A DNA stretch of 33,637 nt. It comes from Candidatus Burkholderia verschuerenii. GTDB lineage: Bacteria; Pseudomonadota; Gammaproteobacteria; Burkholderiales; Burkholderiaceae. Under the pieces are notes generated by a model. The model was not told the origin of the DNA. It worked only from the letters and a program-made list of their open reading frames with translations, and ran no database searches. Positions 1 to 8,899 of this stretch are shown here, piece after piece; positions within the stretch are counted from its first letter, which is position 1, and the number at the start of each line of letters is the position of its first letter. Location: the NCBI RefSeq assembly GCF_001189365.1, contig NZ_LFJJ01000038.1:1-33637 (forward strand). Direction: 5' to 3'. Both the position numbers and the translations under genes were made by a program.

Positions 1-103
1 AGTTTCGCTCCACGCTTCCTCTCCACGGTCGGTCGCCCTTCCGCAGTTGCGCTTCACTTCGCTCGCTGTGGTCAACTTGCCGCGCGACTTGCACCCGCAA
101 GAG

Positions 104-122
104 TGCGCCCATGCTGGGCGCA
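104..122. other. Inverted repeat next to the lysS terminator
   Basis: A perfect 8-bp inverted repeat (arms TGCGCCCA and TGGGCGCA, 3-base loop) lies directly beside the hairpin that follows lysS. It is followed on the plus strand by CAAAAG, a poor U tract. It could terminate a plus-strand gene ending left of the window, or act as a second barrier for lysS transcripts. I see no gene in bases 1-103. Confidence 0.4.
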
Positions 123-124
123 CA

Positions 125-155
125 AAAGAAGCGCGCCTCGAAGGGCGCGCTTTTC
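125..155 (-). terminator. Rho-independent terminator after lysS
   Basis: The stem arms are AAGCGCGCC (129-137) and GGCGCGCTT (144-152) with a 6-base loop. A-rich sequence precedes it and TTTTC follows it on the plus strand, so both strands have a T-containing tail. It lies about 25 bases beyond the lysS stop and fits as the end of the recJ-prfB-lysS transcript. It may work in both directions. Confidence 0.75.
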
Positions 156-179
156 TTGTCGCTCGGAGCAAACCTGCGT

Positions 180-1703
180 TCAGTCTTCGCGACGCAGATG
201 CGGGAACAGAATCACATCGCGAATGCTCGGGCTGTCGGTCAGCAGCATCACCAGACGGTCGATGCCGATACCGCAACCGCCCGTCGGCGGCATGCCGTAT
301 TCGAGCGCGCGGATATAGTCGGCGTCGAAGTACATCGCTTCCTCGTCGCCGGCGTCTTTCTGATCGACCTGCTTCTGGAAACGCGTGGCCTGATCTTCCG
401 GATCGTTCAGCTCCGAGAAACCGTTGGCGATTTCGCGGCCCGTGATAAACAACTCGAAGCGCTCCGTGATGCCCGCGACCGTATCCGATTCACGCGCGAG
501 CGGCGACACTTCGATCGGGTAATCGACGATGTAGGTCGGCTCCCACAATTGCGATTCGGCGGTCTCTTCGAACAGCGCGAGTTGCAGCGCGCCGATGCCC
601 GCATTGTGGAACGCCGGCTGCGTCGTGTCGACGCCGAACTTCTTCAACTCGGCGCGCATGAAGGTGCCGTCGTTGAGCTGCTCGTCGGTGTATTGCGGCG
701 CGTACTTCTGGATGGCCTGATTGATCGTCAGACGATGGAAGGGCTTCGCCAGATCCAGTTCGCGGCCCTGATACGTGATGGTCGCGGTGCCGAGCGCATC
801 GATGGCGGCCTGGCGGATCAGCTGTTCGGTGAAGTCCATCAGCCACGCGTAATCGGTGTACGCGGCGTAGAACTCCATCATCGTGAATTCCGGATTGTGA
901 CGCGGCGACACGCCTTCGTTCCGGAAGTTACGGTTGATTTCGAACACGCGCTCGAAGCCGCCGACGATCAGCCGTTTGAGATACAGCTCGGGCGCGATAC
1001 GCAGAAACATCTGCATATCGAGCGCGTTGTGATGCGTAACGAAAGGCTTGGCCCCCGCGCCGCCCGGAATCGGGTGCAGCATCGGCGTTTCGACTTCCAT
1101 GAAGTCCGCCTTCGCCATGAAATTGCGGATCGACGAAAACGCCTTGGTGCGCGCGAGGAAAGTCTTGCGCGATTCCGGCGTGACGATCAGATCGACATAG
1201 CGCTGGCGATAACGCGTTTCCTGATCGGCGAGACCGTGGAACTTGTCCGGCAGCGGACGCAGCGCCTTCGACAACAGACGCAGTTCCGTGCAACGCACCG
1301 ACAGTTCGCCCTTGTTCGTGCGGAACAGCACGCCCTTGGCCGCGACGATATCGCCCAGGTCCCACTTCTTGAATGCGTCGTACGTTTCCGCGCCGACGTC
1401 GGCGGGCGTGATGAAGAACTGGATCTGGCCGCTGCCGTCCTGAACCGTCGCGAAACTGGCTTTGCCCATCACGCGTTTGAGCATCATGCGGCCGGCGAGC
1501 GCGACGTTGAACGGATTCGCTTCGAGCGCGTCCTTGTCGGACTCGGCGTATTCGCTTTGCAGCGCGGCGGCGTGATGCGTCGGACGGAAGTCGTTCGGAT
1601 ACGCGACGCCTTGCTCGCGCAGCGCGCGCAGCTTGTCGCGACGCTCCGCGATGATCTGATTCTCTTCCTCGGGCAGGGCGCCCGGTTGAGTCGGTTCGGT
1701 CAT
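180..1703 (-). CDS. lysS: Lysine--tRNA ligase (class II)
   Basis: Lysyl-tRNA synthetase, which charges tRNA-Lys with lysine in the cytoplasm. The protein is 507 residues, close to the usual 505. The N-terminal part (about 65-155) is the OB-fold anticodon-binding domain. The class II catalytic core shows motif 1 near residues 190-220 (EVETPMLHP), motif 2 around 259-275 ([16 protein letters not shown]) and motif 3 near 475-488 ([10 protein letters not shown]). I chose the ATG at 1703 ([10 protein letters not shown]) because the reading frame upstream of it, to 1784, has no family-like sequence. The gene follows prfB by 85 bases on the same strand, an arrangement also found in E. coli, so the two are probably co-transcribed. 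A terminator hairpin follows the stop. Confidence 0.97.
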   Translation of the reverse strand: MTEPTQPGALPEEENQIIAERRDKLRALREQGVAYPNDFRPTHHAAALQSEYAESDKDALEANPFNVALAGRMMLKRVMGKASFATVQDGSGQIQFFITPADVGAETYDAFKKWDLGDIVAAKGVLFRTNKGELSVRCTELRLLSKALRPLPDKFHGLADQETRYRQRYVDLIVTPESRKTFLARTKAFSSIRNFMAKADFMEVETPMLHPIPGGAGAKPFVTHHNALDMQMFLRIAPELYLKRLIVGGFERVFEINRNFRNEGVSPRHNPEFTMMEFYAAYTDYAWLMDFTEQLIRQAAIDALGTATITYQGRELDLAKPFHRLTINQAIQKYAPQYTDEQLNDGTFMRAELKKFGVDTTQPAFHNAGIGALQLALFEETAESQLWEPTYIVDYPIEVSPLARESDTVAGITERFELFITGREIANGFSELNDPEDQATRFQKQVDQKDAGDEEAMYFDADYIRALEYGMPPTGGCGIGIDRLVMLLTDSPSIRDVILFPHLRRED

Positions 1704-1788
1704 GATGATTCTTGGCTGGTGATACGGAGAATGCGCGGTGGCCTGAAACGAAAGCGGCGCAGCCGAATGGCCACGCCGCTGCAAGACA

Positions 1789-2893
1789 TCAGACGCCCTG
1801 TTTCAGGCTCGCGCCGATGAAGTCGTCGAGGTCGCCGTCGAGCACGGCGCGCGTGTTGCTCATTTCCACGTTGGTGCGCAGATCCTTCACGCGGCTCTGG
1901 TCGAGCACGTAAGAGCGAATCTGATGGCCCCAGCCCACATCGGTCTTGCTCGATTCGAGCTTGTCCTGTTCGGCCTGGCGCTTGCGCATCTCGAATTCGT
2001 AGAGACGCGCCTTCAGCATCTGCATGGCTTCCGCGCGGTTGCGGTGCTGCGAGCGGTCGTTCTGGCACTGCACGACGATGCCGGTCGGCGCGTGCGTCAG
2101 ACGCACGGCGGAGTCGGTCTTGTTGATGTGCTGGCCGCCCGCGCCCGATGCGCGATACGTGTCCGTACGGATGTCGGCGGGATTGATTTCGATCTCGATC
2201 GAATCGTCGATTTCCGGATACACGAACACCGACGAGAACGACGTGTGACGTCCGCCCGACGAATCGAAGGGCGACTTGCGCACGAGGCGGTGAATGCCCG
2301 TTTCGGTGCGCAGATAGCCGTACGCGTATTCGCCTTCTACCTTGATGGTCGCGCTCTTGATGCCGGCGACATCGCCTTCGGACTCTTCGAGCACTTCGGT
2401 CTTGAAGTCCTTGCGCTCGCAGTAACGCAGATACTGGCGCAGCAGCATGGAGGCCCAGTCGCACGCTTCGGTGCCGCCCGCGCCCGCCTGAATGTCAATA
2501 AAGCAGTTGTTCGGATCGGCCGGGTTCGAGAACATCCGGCGGAATTCCATGTCTTCGACGCGCAGACGCAGCGCATCGGCGTCGGACTCGCACGCGATGA
2601 GCGTGTCTTCGTCTTCTTCTTCGTGCGCCATCTCGAACAGGTCGCTCGCGTCGCGCAGGTCGTTGTCCAGCGCCGTCAGCGCGGACACCACGCCGTCGAG
2701 CAATTTCTTTTCACGACCGAGCGCCTGGGCGTTCTTCGAGTCGTTCCAAACGTTCGGGTCTTCGAGTTCCTTGTTGACTTCGGCTAGACGCGTGGATTTC
2801 GCGTCGTAGTCAAAGATACCCCCGTAGCTCGCCCGCGCGACGGCGCAGGTCGGCCAGAAGGCTTTCGATCGCGTTGAGACGTTCCGCTTCCAT
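1789..2893 (-). CDS. prfB: Peptide chain release factor 2, made by programmed +1 frameshift
   Basis: RF2 recognises UGA and UAA stop codons and triggers peptide release on the ribosome. The gene is in two overlapping frames. A 27-codon leader from ATG at 2893 ends in CTT followed by an in-frame TGA (2812-2810), and the main frame resumes at GAC (2811) to the stop at 1789. The joined product is 367 residues, against 365 in E. coli. The stop-recognition tripeptide SPF is at residues 207-209 and marks RF2 rather than RF1. The catalytic GGQ is at 252-254 within [14 protein letters not shown]. Conceptual translation between 2811 and 2703 is open and RF2-like ([12 protein letters not shown]). The gene lies between recJ (108 bases upstream) and lysS. 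An annotation starting at 2703 would miss the N terminus. Confidence 0.96.
2809..2825 (-). promoter_or_regulatory. prfB autoregulatory +1 frameshift site
   Basis: On the minus strand the bases read ACGGGGGTATCTTTGAC. This has the parts of the classic RF2 recoding site: a Shine-Dalgarno-like G run, TAT, the slippery codon CTT and an in-frame TGA followed by C. When RF2 is scarce the ribosome pauses at UGA and slips from CUU to UUU, restoring the main frame. The mechanism is established for prfB; the site itself is directly visible here. Confidence 0.95.
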
Positions 2894-3001
2894 TATCTCG
2901 ATCTTCGGCTTCGTAAAAAGGTGCAATTATAGCCGATAGATGGGGTTTTCCAGTTGATCCCGGGCCGTTCGAGGCCGTTTCGCGCGCGTTCGGGCGTCCG
3001 C

Positions 3002-4705
3002 TCAGGCCGCGTGTTCGACGATCAGCTGCACCCGCGCGACGCCGTTCCACGAGTCGCTGACGAGGCGATAGGCGACGGTTGCGTGCTGCGGCAGCGGATC
3101 GACGTGATTGAACCAGATCGCGTTGAAGCGCTGCCGTCCGCGTAACAGCGACAGCTTCAGATGCTTGTCCTTCACCAGCGCCTGCGACGCCACTTCGAAC
3201 TCGCCCGAAAACGTCGGCGCGGGAAAGCCTTGTCCCCACACGGCGGCGTCGAGCATTTCGACGAATTGCGGCGTGAAGTACGCGTCCTCGAGTTCGCCGT
3301 CAGTTTCGATGGTGCGCGACAGCGCTTCCGTCGTGAGCCATTCGCGGCCGACCGCTTCGAACGCGGCGGTGAAGCGCGGAATGTCGGCGGTGGCGATCGT
3401 CAGGCCCGCCGCCATCGCGTGGCCGCCGAATTTGTGGATCAGCCCCGGTTCGCGCTTGCTGATGAGATCGACCGCGTCGCGCAGATGAAAGCCCGGAATC
3501 GAGCGGCCCGAGCCCTTGCTGAGCGTGCCGCTGTCGTCCGCGTGCGCGAAGGTGAACGACGGCCGGTGAAACTTCTCCTTCAGCCGTCCCGCGACGATGC
3601 CGATCACGCCCTGATGCCAGCTTTCGTCGTAGAGCGTGAGGGTCGCGCGCTCGCCGGGATCGATCGACGAGAGTTCGGCCAGCGCCTGCTGCTGCATGCC
3701 CGCTTCGATTTCGCGGCGTTCGCGGTTCATGCCGTCGAGCTGTTGCGCGAGTTCCCAGGCGCGGCCGATATCGTCCGTCGTCAGACATTCGATCCCGAGC
3801 GACATGTCCGCCAGCCGTCCCGCCGCGTTCAGGCGCGGCCCGAGCGCGAAACCGAGATCGAAGCCGGACGCGGCGCGCGCATCGCGGCCGGCGGCGCGGA
3901 ACAGCGCGGCAATGCCCGGCTGCATGCGGCCCGAGCGAATCCGCTTCAAACCCTGCGCGACGAGAATGCGATTGTTGCAATCGAGCTTGACGACATCCGC
4001 CACGGTGCCGAGCGCGACGAGATCGAGCAGGCCGTCCAGACGCGGTTCGGGATGCGCTTCGTCGTACGCGCCGCGCCGCCGCAACTCCGCGCGCAACGCC
4101 AGCAGCACGTAGAACATCACGCCGACGCCCGCGATGCACTTGCTCGGAAACGCGCAGCCCGGCTGATTCGGATTGACGATCGCGCGCGCCTCCGGCAGCA
4201 CGTCGCCGGGCAGGTGATGATCGGTCACCAGCACGTCGATGCCGAGCGCGTTCGCCGCCGCCACGCCATCGACGCTAGCGATGCCGTTATCGACCGTGAT
4301 CAGCAGATCTGGCGGCCCGAGCTTCGCGCGCGCGGCCAGATCGACGATTTCCGGCGTCAGGCCGTAGCCGTATTCGAAGCGGTTCGGCACCAGATAGTCG
4401 ATCTTCGCGCCGAACATGCGCAGCCCGCGCACGGCCACCGCGCAGGCGGTCGCGCCGTCGCAGTCGTAGTCGGCGACGACCAGCATGCGCTTGTTTGCGG
4501 CGAGCGCGTCGGCGAGCACGACGGCGGCATCGTCGCAACCTTTCAGGCCGATCGGCGCGTGCAGGCGCTTCAGTTCCGTTTCGACTTCGTCCGGCGACGT
4601 GATCCCGCGCGCCGCGTACAAACGCGCGATCACGGGATGCAGGCCGTGGCGCGCCAGCGCTTCGGCATCGGCGAGGGAAGGGGCGCGCGTTACGATTCGC
4701 GTCAT
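3002..4705 (-). CDS. recJ: Single-stranded-DNA-specific 5'-3' exonuclease RecJ
   Basis: RecJ degrades single-stranded DNA 5' to 3' in RecFOR recombination, mismatch repair and base excision repair. The product is 567 residues (E. coli 577). The DHH-superfamily motifs are in order: DYDCDG at residues 79-84, VDNGIAS near 138-144, TDHHLP at 161-166 and a LGTVADVV motif further on. A DHHA1-type GGHAMAAGL lies in the C-terminal half, followed by an OB-fold region. I chose ATG at 4705 (MTRIVTRAPS) because upstream sequence in this frame overlaps the preceding gene. It starts 11 bases after the rpfE-like stop, so the two are probably translated from one mRNA. recJ next to rpfE, prfB and lysS is also the arrangement in the Xanthomonas rpf region. 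Confidence 0.96.
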   Translation of the reverse strand: MTRIVTRAPSLADAEALARHGLHPVIARLYAARGITSPDEVETELKRLHAPIGLKGCDDAAVVLADALAANKRMLVVADYDCDGATACAVAVRGLRMFGAKIDYLVPNRFEYGYGLTPEIVDLAARAKLGPPDLLITVDNGIASVDGVAAANALGIDVLVTDHHLPGDVLPEARAIVNPNQPGCAFPSKCIAGVGVMFYVLLALRAELRRRGAYDEAHPEPRLDGLLDLVALGTVADVVKLDCNNRILVAQGLKRIRSGRMQPGIAALFRAAGRDARAASGFDLGFALGPRLNAAGRLADMSLGIECLTTDDIGRAWELAQQLDGMNRERREIEAGMQQQALAELSSIDPGERATLTLYDESWHQGVIGIVAGRLKEKFHRPSFTFAHADDSGTLSKGSGRSIPGFHLRDAVDLISKREPGLIHKFGGHAMAAGLTIATADIPRFTAAFEAVGREWLTTEALSRTIETDGELEDAYFTPQFVEMLDAAVWGQGFPAPTFSGEFEVASQALVKDKHLKLSLLRGRQRFNAIWFNHVDPLPQHATVAYRLVSDSWNGVARVQLIVEHAA

Positions 4706-4716
4706 GCGTGAGACCT

Positions 4717-5799
4717 TTATTCGATGAACAATGCCGCAATCGGACGGCGACGCCAGAACTTGCCCAGATCGCCGCGCGTGATGGACAGCGTGACGGAGCC
4801 GGTGTCGCCGCACAGCGTGAGGCCGAGCTTGCCAAGCGCGCCGTCGGTGAGCGCCTGAAGCGCGGGCGCGAACCACGCGGTTTCCAGCGCCGTCAGCGCC
4901 TCGTTCCAGCGCGCCCAGTCCTGTTCGATGAACGGCGCGGAAAACGGGTCCAGCTCGACCAGTGTGCTGCCTTCGGTGAAGCCCGTCGACAGCGCGGCGA
5001 ACGATTCCGGCGGCGTCGACGGCGCGACGCCCGATGCCATCGCGAGTCCGCGCGTGGCGGTGGCATCGGACATGACGTGCGCGAACGTGCCGGTGACCGG
5101 ACGCATCGCGCCTTGTCCGTGCAGCCAGATCGAGTTGATCGCGGGCAGGCCGCGCGACTCGCGTTCGACATTCAGCGGATGCTCGAACCACGCCATCTGC
5201 ACTTCGTTTTGCAGCTTCATCCACGGACGCGAACGCTCGCCGGTGCGGGCTTCGTGCGGCAGCCAGATTTCGATGTTGCGGCCCGTTGCGCGTAACGGCG
5301 ATGCGCCCGCCAGCCCGCCGAAGGCATCGCCCGAGATGTACCAGCGCAATGGCGTCGGCGTCTGCAAGCTCACGCCCAGATCTTCGATCACCGGCCGCGC
5401 CGCTTCGAGCAGCGCGCGCGCTTCCTCGGTGCGCACGCCGAGCGTGGCCGGATCGATTAGGACCAGATGATCGTGCGCGATCCGGACATGGACCGGCTCG
5501 ATGCAGGCCCAGGTCCGCTCGCCGGGATCGCCGCCGTCGGCAAGCAGCATGAAGGGCGCGAGCGGGGCGTCGTCGGCGTAGCGGGCATCGGAGGGCGATA
5601 CCGCGTCGAATCGCCGCGCGATCCAGCGTTCGTGCGGCAAGGTGCGCTGAAAATCCTCGCCGATCACGCGCTCGACGAGCGTGGCGCGCGACACCAGCCG
5701 CTCGAACGCCGCGCTCTCCAGTCCGTGCAGTGCGGTGGCGGCAGCGGCGGCCGGAGGCAGGGCGAACGGAAGCAGGAGATGGAGTTCGGGTGCGGGCAT
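4717..5799 (-). CDS. RpfE-like protein of unknown function
   Basis: A 360-residue protein starting MPAPELHLLLPF. I recognise it as the protein usually annotated 'regulatory protein, RpfE type', mainly from its position directly upstream of recJ, prfB and lysS as in Xanthomonas. No signal peptide or membrane segment is evident. The sequence has many W, H and R residues and a conserved-looking WLPHEARTGERSRPWMKLQN stretch near the middle. Related proteins are sometimes compared to cofactor-independent phosphoglycerate mutases, but I see no catalytic motif that proves an activity. The biochemical role is unknown and the Xanthomonas link to regulation of pathogenicity factors is weakly supported. 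The ATG at 5799 is preceded by GGAACC and is the first good start. The gene is divergent from lolC across about 290 bases. Confidence 0.75.
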   Translation of the reverse strand: MPAPELHLLLPFALPPAAAAATALHGLESAAFERLVSRATLVERVIGEDFQRTLPHERWIARRFDAVSPSDARYADDAPLAPFMLLADGGDPGERTWACIEPVHVRIAHDHLVLIDPATLGVRTEEARALLEAARPVIEDLGVSLQTPTPLRWYISGDAFGGLAGASPLRATGRNIEIWLPHEARTGERSRPWMKLQNEVQMAWFEHPLNVERESRGLPAINSIWLHGQGAMRPVTGTFAHVMSDATATRGLAMASGVAPSTPPESFAALSTGFTEGSTLVELDPFSAPFIEQDWARWNEALTALETAWFAPALQALTDGALGKLGLTLCGDTGSVTLSITRGDLGKFWRRRPIAALFIE

Positions 5800-6088
5800 G
5801 ATGGTTCCGCATTGTAGGGCAAAGCGCTACGCGACGACCGCGCCGATTCGCGGCGAAAAAGCGTGCGCGAATCGTCTCGTCCGACGTCGATACGCGCATG
5901 TATGGCAAACTTTCGCAAAATTCGAGTTCGGACCGGCCGCGACCGTTGTCGCGCCGCATCCGCGTCGTGCCGCGCTTCGTATGAATCAGGCACGACCGAC
6001 GAAGCCGAACGCGCCTTCCGGCCACACGGATCAGGCCCCGCCGCCGCGCCGGCACTACAGCGCGGCAACCGCAGAGATAAGGATTCGC

Positions 6089-7342
6089 TTGAAGCTCCCG
6101 TACGAATGGCAGATCGGCTGGCGTTATACGCGCGCCAGCAAACGCACGACAGGCAACGGTTTCATCTCATTCATCGCACTCGTGTCGATGTCGGGCATCG
6201 CGCTCGGCGTCGCCGCACTGATCGTCGTGCTGTCGGTGATGAACGGCTTTCAGAAGGAAGTGCGCGACCGCATGTTGTCGGTGCTCGCGCACGTCGAAAT
6301 CTTTTCGCCGACCGGCTCGATGCCCAACTGGGTCGTGACCGCGCAGGAAGCGCGCCGTAATCCCGAAGTGATCGGCGCGGCACCGTATGTCGAGGCGCAG
6401 GCGCTGCTGACGCGGCAGGGCGCGGTGAGCGGCGTCGCGCTGCGCGGCGTGGAGTCGTCGCTGGAGCCGGAAGTCTCCGACATCGGCAAGGAAATGCGCG
6501 CGGGCAAGCTCACGGACCTGAAGCCGGGCGAATTCGGCATCGTGCTCGGCGCGGATCTCGCGACCAATCTCGGCGTGATGACCGGCGACAAGATCACGCT
6601 CGTCGCGCCCGAAGGATCGATCACGCCCGCCGGGATGATGCCGCGCCTCAAGCAGTTCACGGTGGTCGGCATCTTCGAATCCGGACACTACGAATACGAC
6701 TCGACGCTCGCGCTCATTTCCATTCAGGACGCGCAGGCGCTGTTCCGGCTGACCGCGCCGACCGGCGTGCGGCTGCGCCTGAAAGACATGCAGCGCGCGC
6801 CCGAAGTCGCGCGGCAACTGTCGCATACGCTGTCCGGCGATCTCTATATCCGCGACTGGACGCAGCAGAACAAGACGTGGTTCTCCGCGGTGCAGATTGA
6901 AAAGCGCATGATGTTCATCATCCTGACGCTGATCATCGCGGTGGCGGCGTTCAATCTGGTGTCGTCGCTGGTGATGACGGTGACCGACAAGCAGGCCGAT
7001 ATCGCCATTTTGCGCACGCTCGGCGCGCAGCCCGGCTCGATCATGAAGATATTCGTCGTGCAGGGCGTGACGATCGGTTTCATCGGCACGGCGATCGGCG
7101 TGACGCTGGGCTGTTTGATCGCGTGGAGCATTCCGTGGCTCGTGCCGATGATCGAGCATCTTTTCGGTGTGCAATTCCTGCCGCCATCCGTGTATTTCAT
7201 CAGCGAATTGCCGTCCGAACTCGTCGCGAGCGATGTGATCCGCATCGGCGTGATCGCGTTCCTGCTGTCGTTGCTGGCAACGCTCTATCCAAGCTGGCGC
7301 GGCGCGAAGGTGCGTCCGGCGGAGGCGCTGCGCTATGAGTGA
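6089..7342 (+). CDS. lolC: Lipoprotein-releasing ABC transporter permease LolC/LolE
   Basis: Inner-membrane permease of the Lol system, which extracts outer-membrane lipoproteins from the inner membrane and hands them to LolA. The product is 417 residues. One membrane segment lies near the N terminus (about 24-50, ending LSVMNGF), then a large periplasmic domain, then three C-terminal segments, the usual MacB/FtsX-type layout. The C terminus ends [14 protein letters not shown], typical of the family. I chose the TTG at 6089 ([16 protein letters not shown]) because AAGGA lies five bases before it and the family signature begins there; the open frame extends further upstream without family sequence. 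There is one permease gene here, so it probably works as a homodimer, as in bacteria with a single LolC/E. It overlaps lolD by 8 bases. Confidence 0.93.
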   Translation: MKLPYEWQIGWRYTRASKRTTGNGFISFIALVSMSGIALGVAALIVVLSVMNGFQKEVRDRMLSVLAHVEIFSPTGSMPNWVVTAQEARRNPEVIGAAPYVEAQALLTRQGAVSGVALRGVESSLEPEVSDIGKEMRAGKLTDLKPGEFGIVLGADLATNLGVMTGDKITLVAPEGSITPAGMMPRLKQFTVVGIFESGHYEYDSTLALISIQDAQALFRLTAPTGVRLRLKDMQRAPEVARQLSHTLSGDLYIRDWTQQNKTWFSAVQIEKRMMFIILTLIIAVAAFNLVSSLVMTVTDKQADIAILRTLGAQPGSIMKIFVVQGVTIGFIGTAIGVTLGCLIAWSIPWLVPMIEHLFGVQFLPPSVYFISELPSELVASDVIRIGVIAFLLSLLATLYPSWRGAKVRPAEALRYE

Positions 7343-8042
7343 TATGAACAACGATATCGTGTTGCAGGCGTCGTCGATCTCGAAGGCTTTCGTGCAGGGC
7401 GGCTTCAACGTGCAGGTGCTGAACAACGCGCAACTCGATGTGCGGCGCGGCGAGAAACTCGCCATCGTCGGCGCGTCGGGTTCGGGCAAGAGTACGCTGC
7501 TGCATGTGCTCGGCGGCCTCGACGAACCGAGCGCGGGCAAGGTCTCGCTGATGGGCAAGCCGTTCACCGAGCTGAAGGAAAAGGAGCGCAACGAACTGCG
7601 TAACCAGAAGCTCGGCTTCGTGTATCAGTTCCATCATTTGCTGCCGGAATTCACCGCGCTCGACAATGTGGCGATGCCGCTGCGCATCCGCCGCATGAAG
7701 GAAGAGGATGCGCGCCACGAAGCGCAGGCGATTCTCGATCGCGTGGGCGTCGGGCATCGCTCGAAGCATCGGCCGGGCGAACTGTCCGGCGGCGAGCGTC
7801 AGCGCGTGGCGATCGCGCGCGCGCTGGTCACCCATCCGGCCTGTGTGCTCGCAGACGAGCCGACCGGCAACCTCGACAGCGGTACGGCGGACACGGTGTT
7901 CAATCTGATGCTGGAACTGTCGCAGACCTTGCAGACGAGCTTCGTGATCGTCACGCACGACACCGATCTCGCCGCGCGCTGCGACCGCATCATGCGTCTG
8001 CGCGACGGCGTATTGCACGAAGAGCCGTCCGTTCCCGTCTGA
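7335..8042 (+). CDS. lolD: Lipoprotein-releasing ABC transporter ATPase LolD
   Basis: The ATPase subunit that powers lipoprotein release by LolC/E. It is 235 residues. Walker A is GASGSGKST (residues 46-54), the Q-loop region is [12 protein letters not shown] near 97-108, the ABC signature LSGGERQ is at 151-157 and Walker B is CVLADEP near 171-177, with an H-loop in VTHDTDLA. The start overlaps the 3' end of lolC, giving translational coupling. A 4-residue alternative start (second Met in MSDMNND) cannot be excluded. LolD belongs to the MacB/LolD ATPase family, and the adjacent LolC/E permease settles the assignment. Confidence 0.95.
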   Translation: MSDMNNDIVLQASSISKAFVQGGFNVQVLNNAQLDVRRGEKLAIVGASGSGKSTLLHVLGGLDEPSAGKVSLMGKPFTELKEKERNELRNQKLGFVYQFHHLLPEFTALDNVAMPLRIRRMKEEDARHEAQAILDRVGVGHRSKHRPGELSGGERQRVAIARALVTHPACVLADEPTGNLDSGTADTVFNLMLELSQTLQTSFVIVTHDTDLAARCDRIMRLRDGVLHEEPSVPV

Positions 8043-8068
8043 AGTCGACGCCAACCGCGGAGCGCGTC

Positions 8069-8857
8069 ATGTGGATCGATACGCACTGTCATCTCGATGC
8101 AGGTGAATTCGACGCCGACCGCGACGCCGTGGCGACCGATGCGCGGCGTTCGGGCGTCGATCGCATCGTGATTCCGGGCGTCGAGCGCGCGAACTTCGCG
8201 ACGGTGCGGGAACTGGCGCATCGTATCGACGGCGGCGCGTATGCGCTCGGCATCCATCCGCTCTTCACGCCGCGCGCAACCGAAGACGATCTGCGCGTGC
8301 TGCGCGAGGAAATCGAGGCGAGTCTCGACGATTCGCGCTTCGTCGGCATCGGCGAAATCGGGCTGGATTATTTCGTGCCGACGCTCGACGATGCGCGTCA
8401 GCGTTTTTTCTATGACGAACAGCTAAAACTCGCGCGCGCGTTCGGCCTGCCGGTGATCTGCCATGTGCGCAAATCGCAGGACAAGGTGCTCAAGGGCTTG
8501 CGCGTGCACGACATTCATTGCGGCATCGCGCATGCGTTCAACGGCAGTTTTCAGCAGGCCGAAGCGTTTATCGCGCAAGGCATGCGGCTGGGCTTCGGCG
8601 GCAATCTGACCTTCGAGCGGGCGTGGCAGATCAGGCGGCTCGCGACCGATTTGCCGCTCGATGCGATCGTGCTCGAAACCGATGCGCCGGATATCGCGCC
8701 GTCATGGCGTTACAAAGGGCGCAACACGCCCGATCAGGTTCCGGCCATCGCGACGGTGCTCGCGGAATTGCGCGGCATCGGCGAGCAGGAACTCGCCCTA
8801 GGCACAACGGCTAATGCGCATGCCGCGCTGCCACGACTCGCGCTCGCGTCTTCATAA
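8069..8857 (+). CDS. tatD: TatD family metal-dependent hydrolase (DNase)
   Basis: A 262-residue TIM-barrel hydrolase of the TatD family, whose members are metal-dependent deoxyribonucleases; E. coli TatD acts in DNA repair and fragmentation. Visible metal-site motifs are DTHCHL at the N terminus (HxH), GEIGLDY near residue 95 (metal-bridging Glu), HVRKS (His), a second His in GIAHAFNG and ETDAPD near 205 (Asp). It begins 26 bases after lolD and probably belongs to the same transcript. YcfH-like paralogues cannot be distinguished by eye, so the symbol is the family name rather than a strict orthologue call. Confidence 0.9.
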   Translation: MWIDTHCHLDAGEFDADRDAVATDARRSGVDRIVIPGVERANFATVRELAHRIDGGAYALGIHPLFTPRATEDDLRVLREEIEASLDDSRFVGIGEIGLDYFVPTLDDARQRFFYDEQLKLARAFGLPVICHVRKSQDKVLKGLRVHDIHCGIAHAFNGSFQQAEAFIAQGMRLGFGGNLTFERAWQIRRLATDLPLDAIVLETDAPDIAPSWRYKGRNTPDQVPAIATVLAELRGIGEQELALGTTANAHAALPRLALASS

Positions 8858-8899
8858 TCGTTTTCGTTGTTTTCGATGGCGAAAGACGAGTGAGGATGT

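Noticed and set aside
111-1820. A 569-codon open frame on the plus strand opposite lysS
   Set aside because: It is antisense to a clear lysS gene; its His/Arg/Gln-rich composition is the typical shadow of GC-rich coding DNA. The same holds for the long frames at 1924-2787, 3161-4711, 6167-7591 and 13132-14184.
4706-6055. Upstream extension of the recJ frame, giving a protein of over 1000 residues
   Set aside because: The extension overlaps the RpfE-like gene in another frame and is Arg/Ala-rich without family similarity; RecJ homology begins at MTRIVTRAPS.
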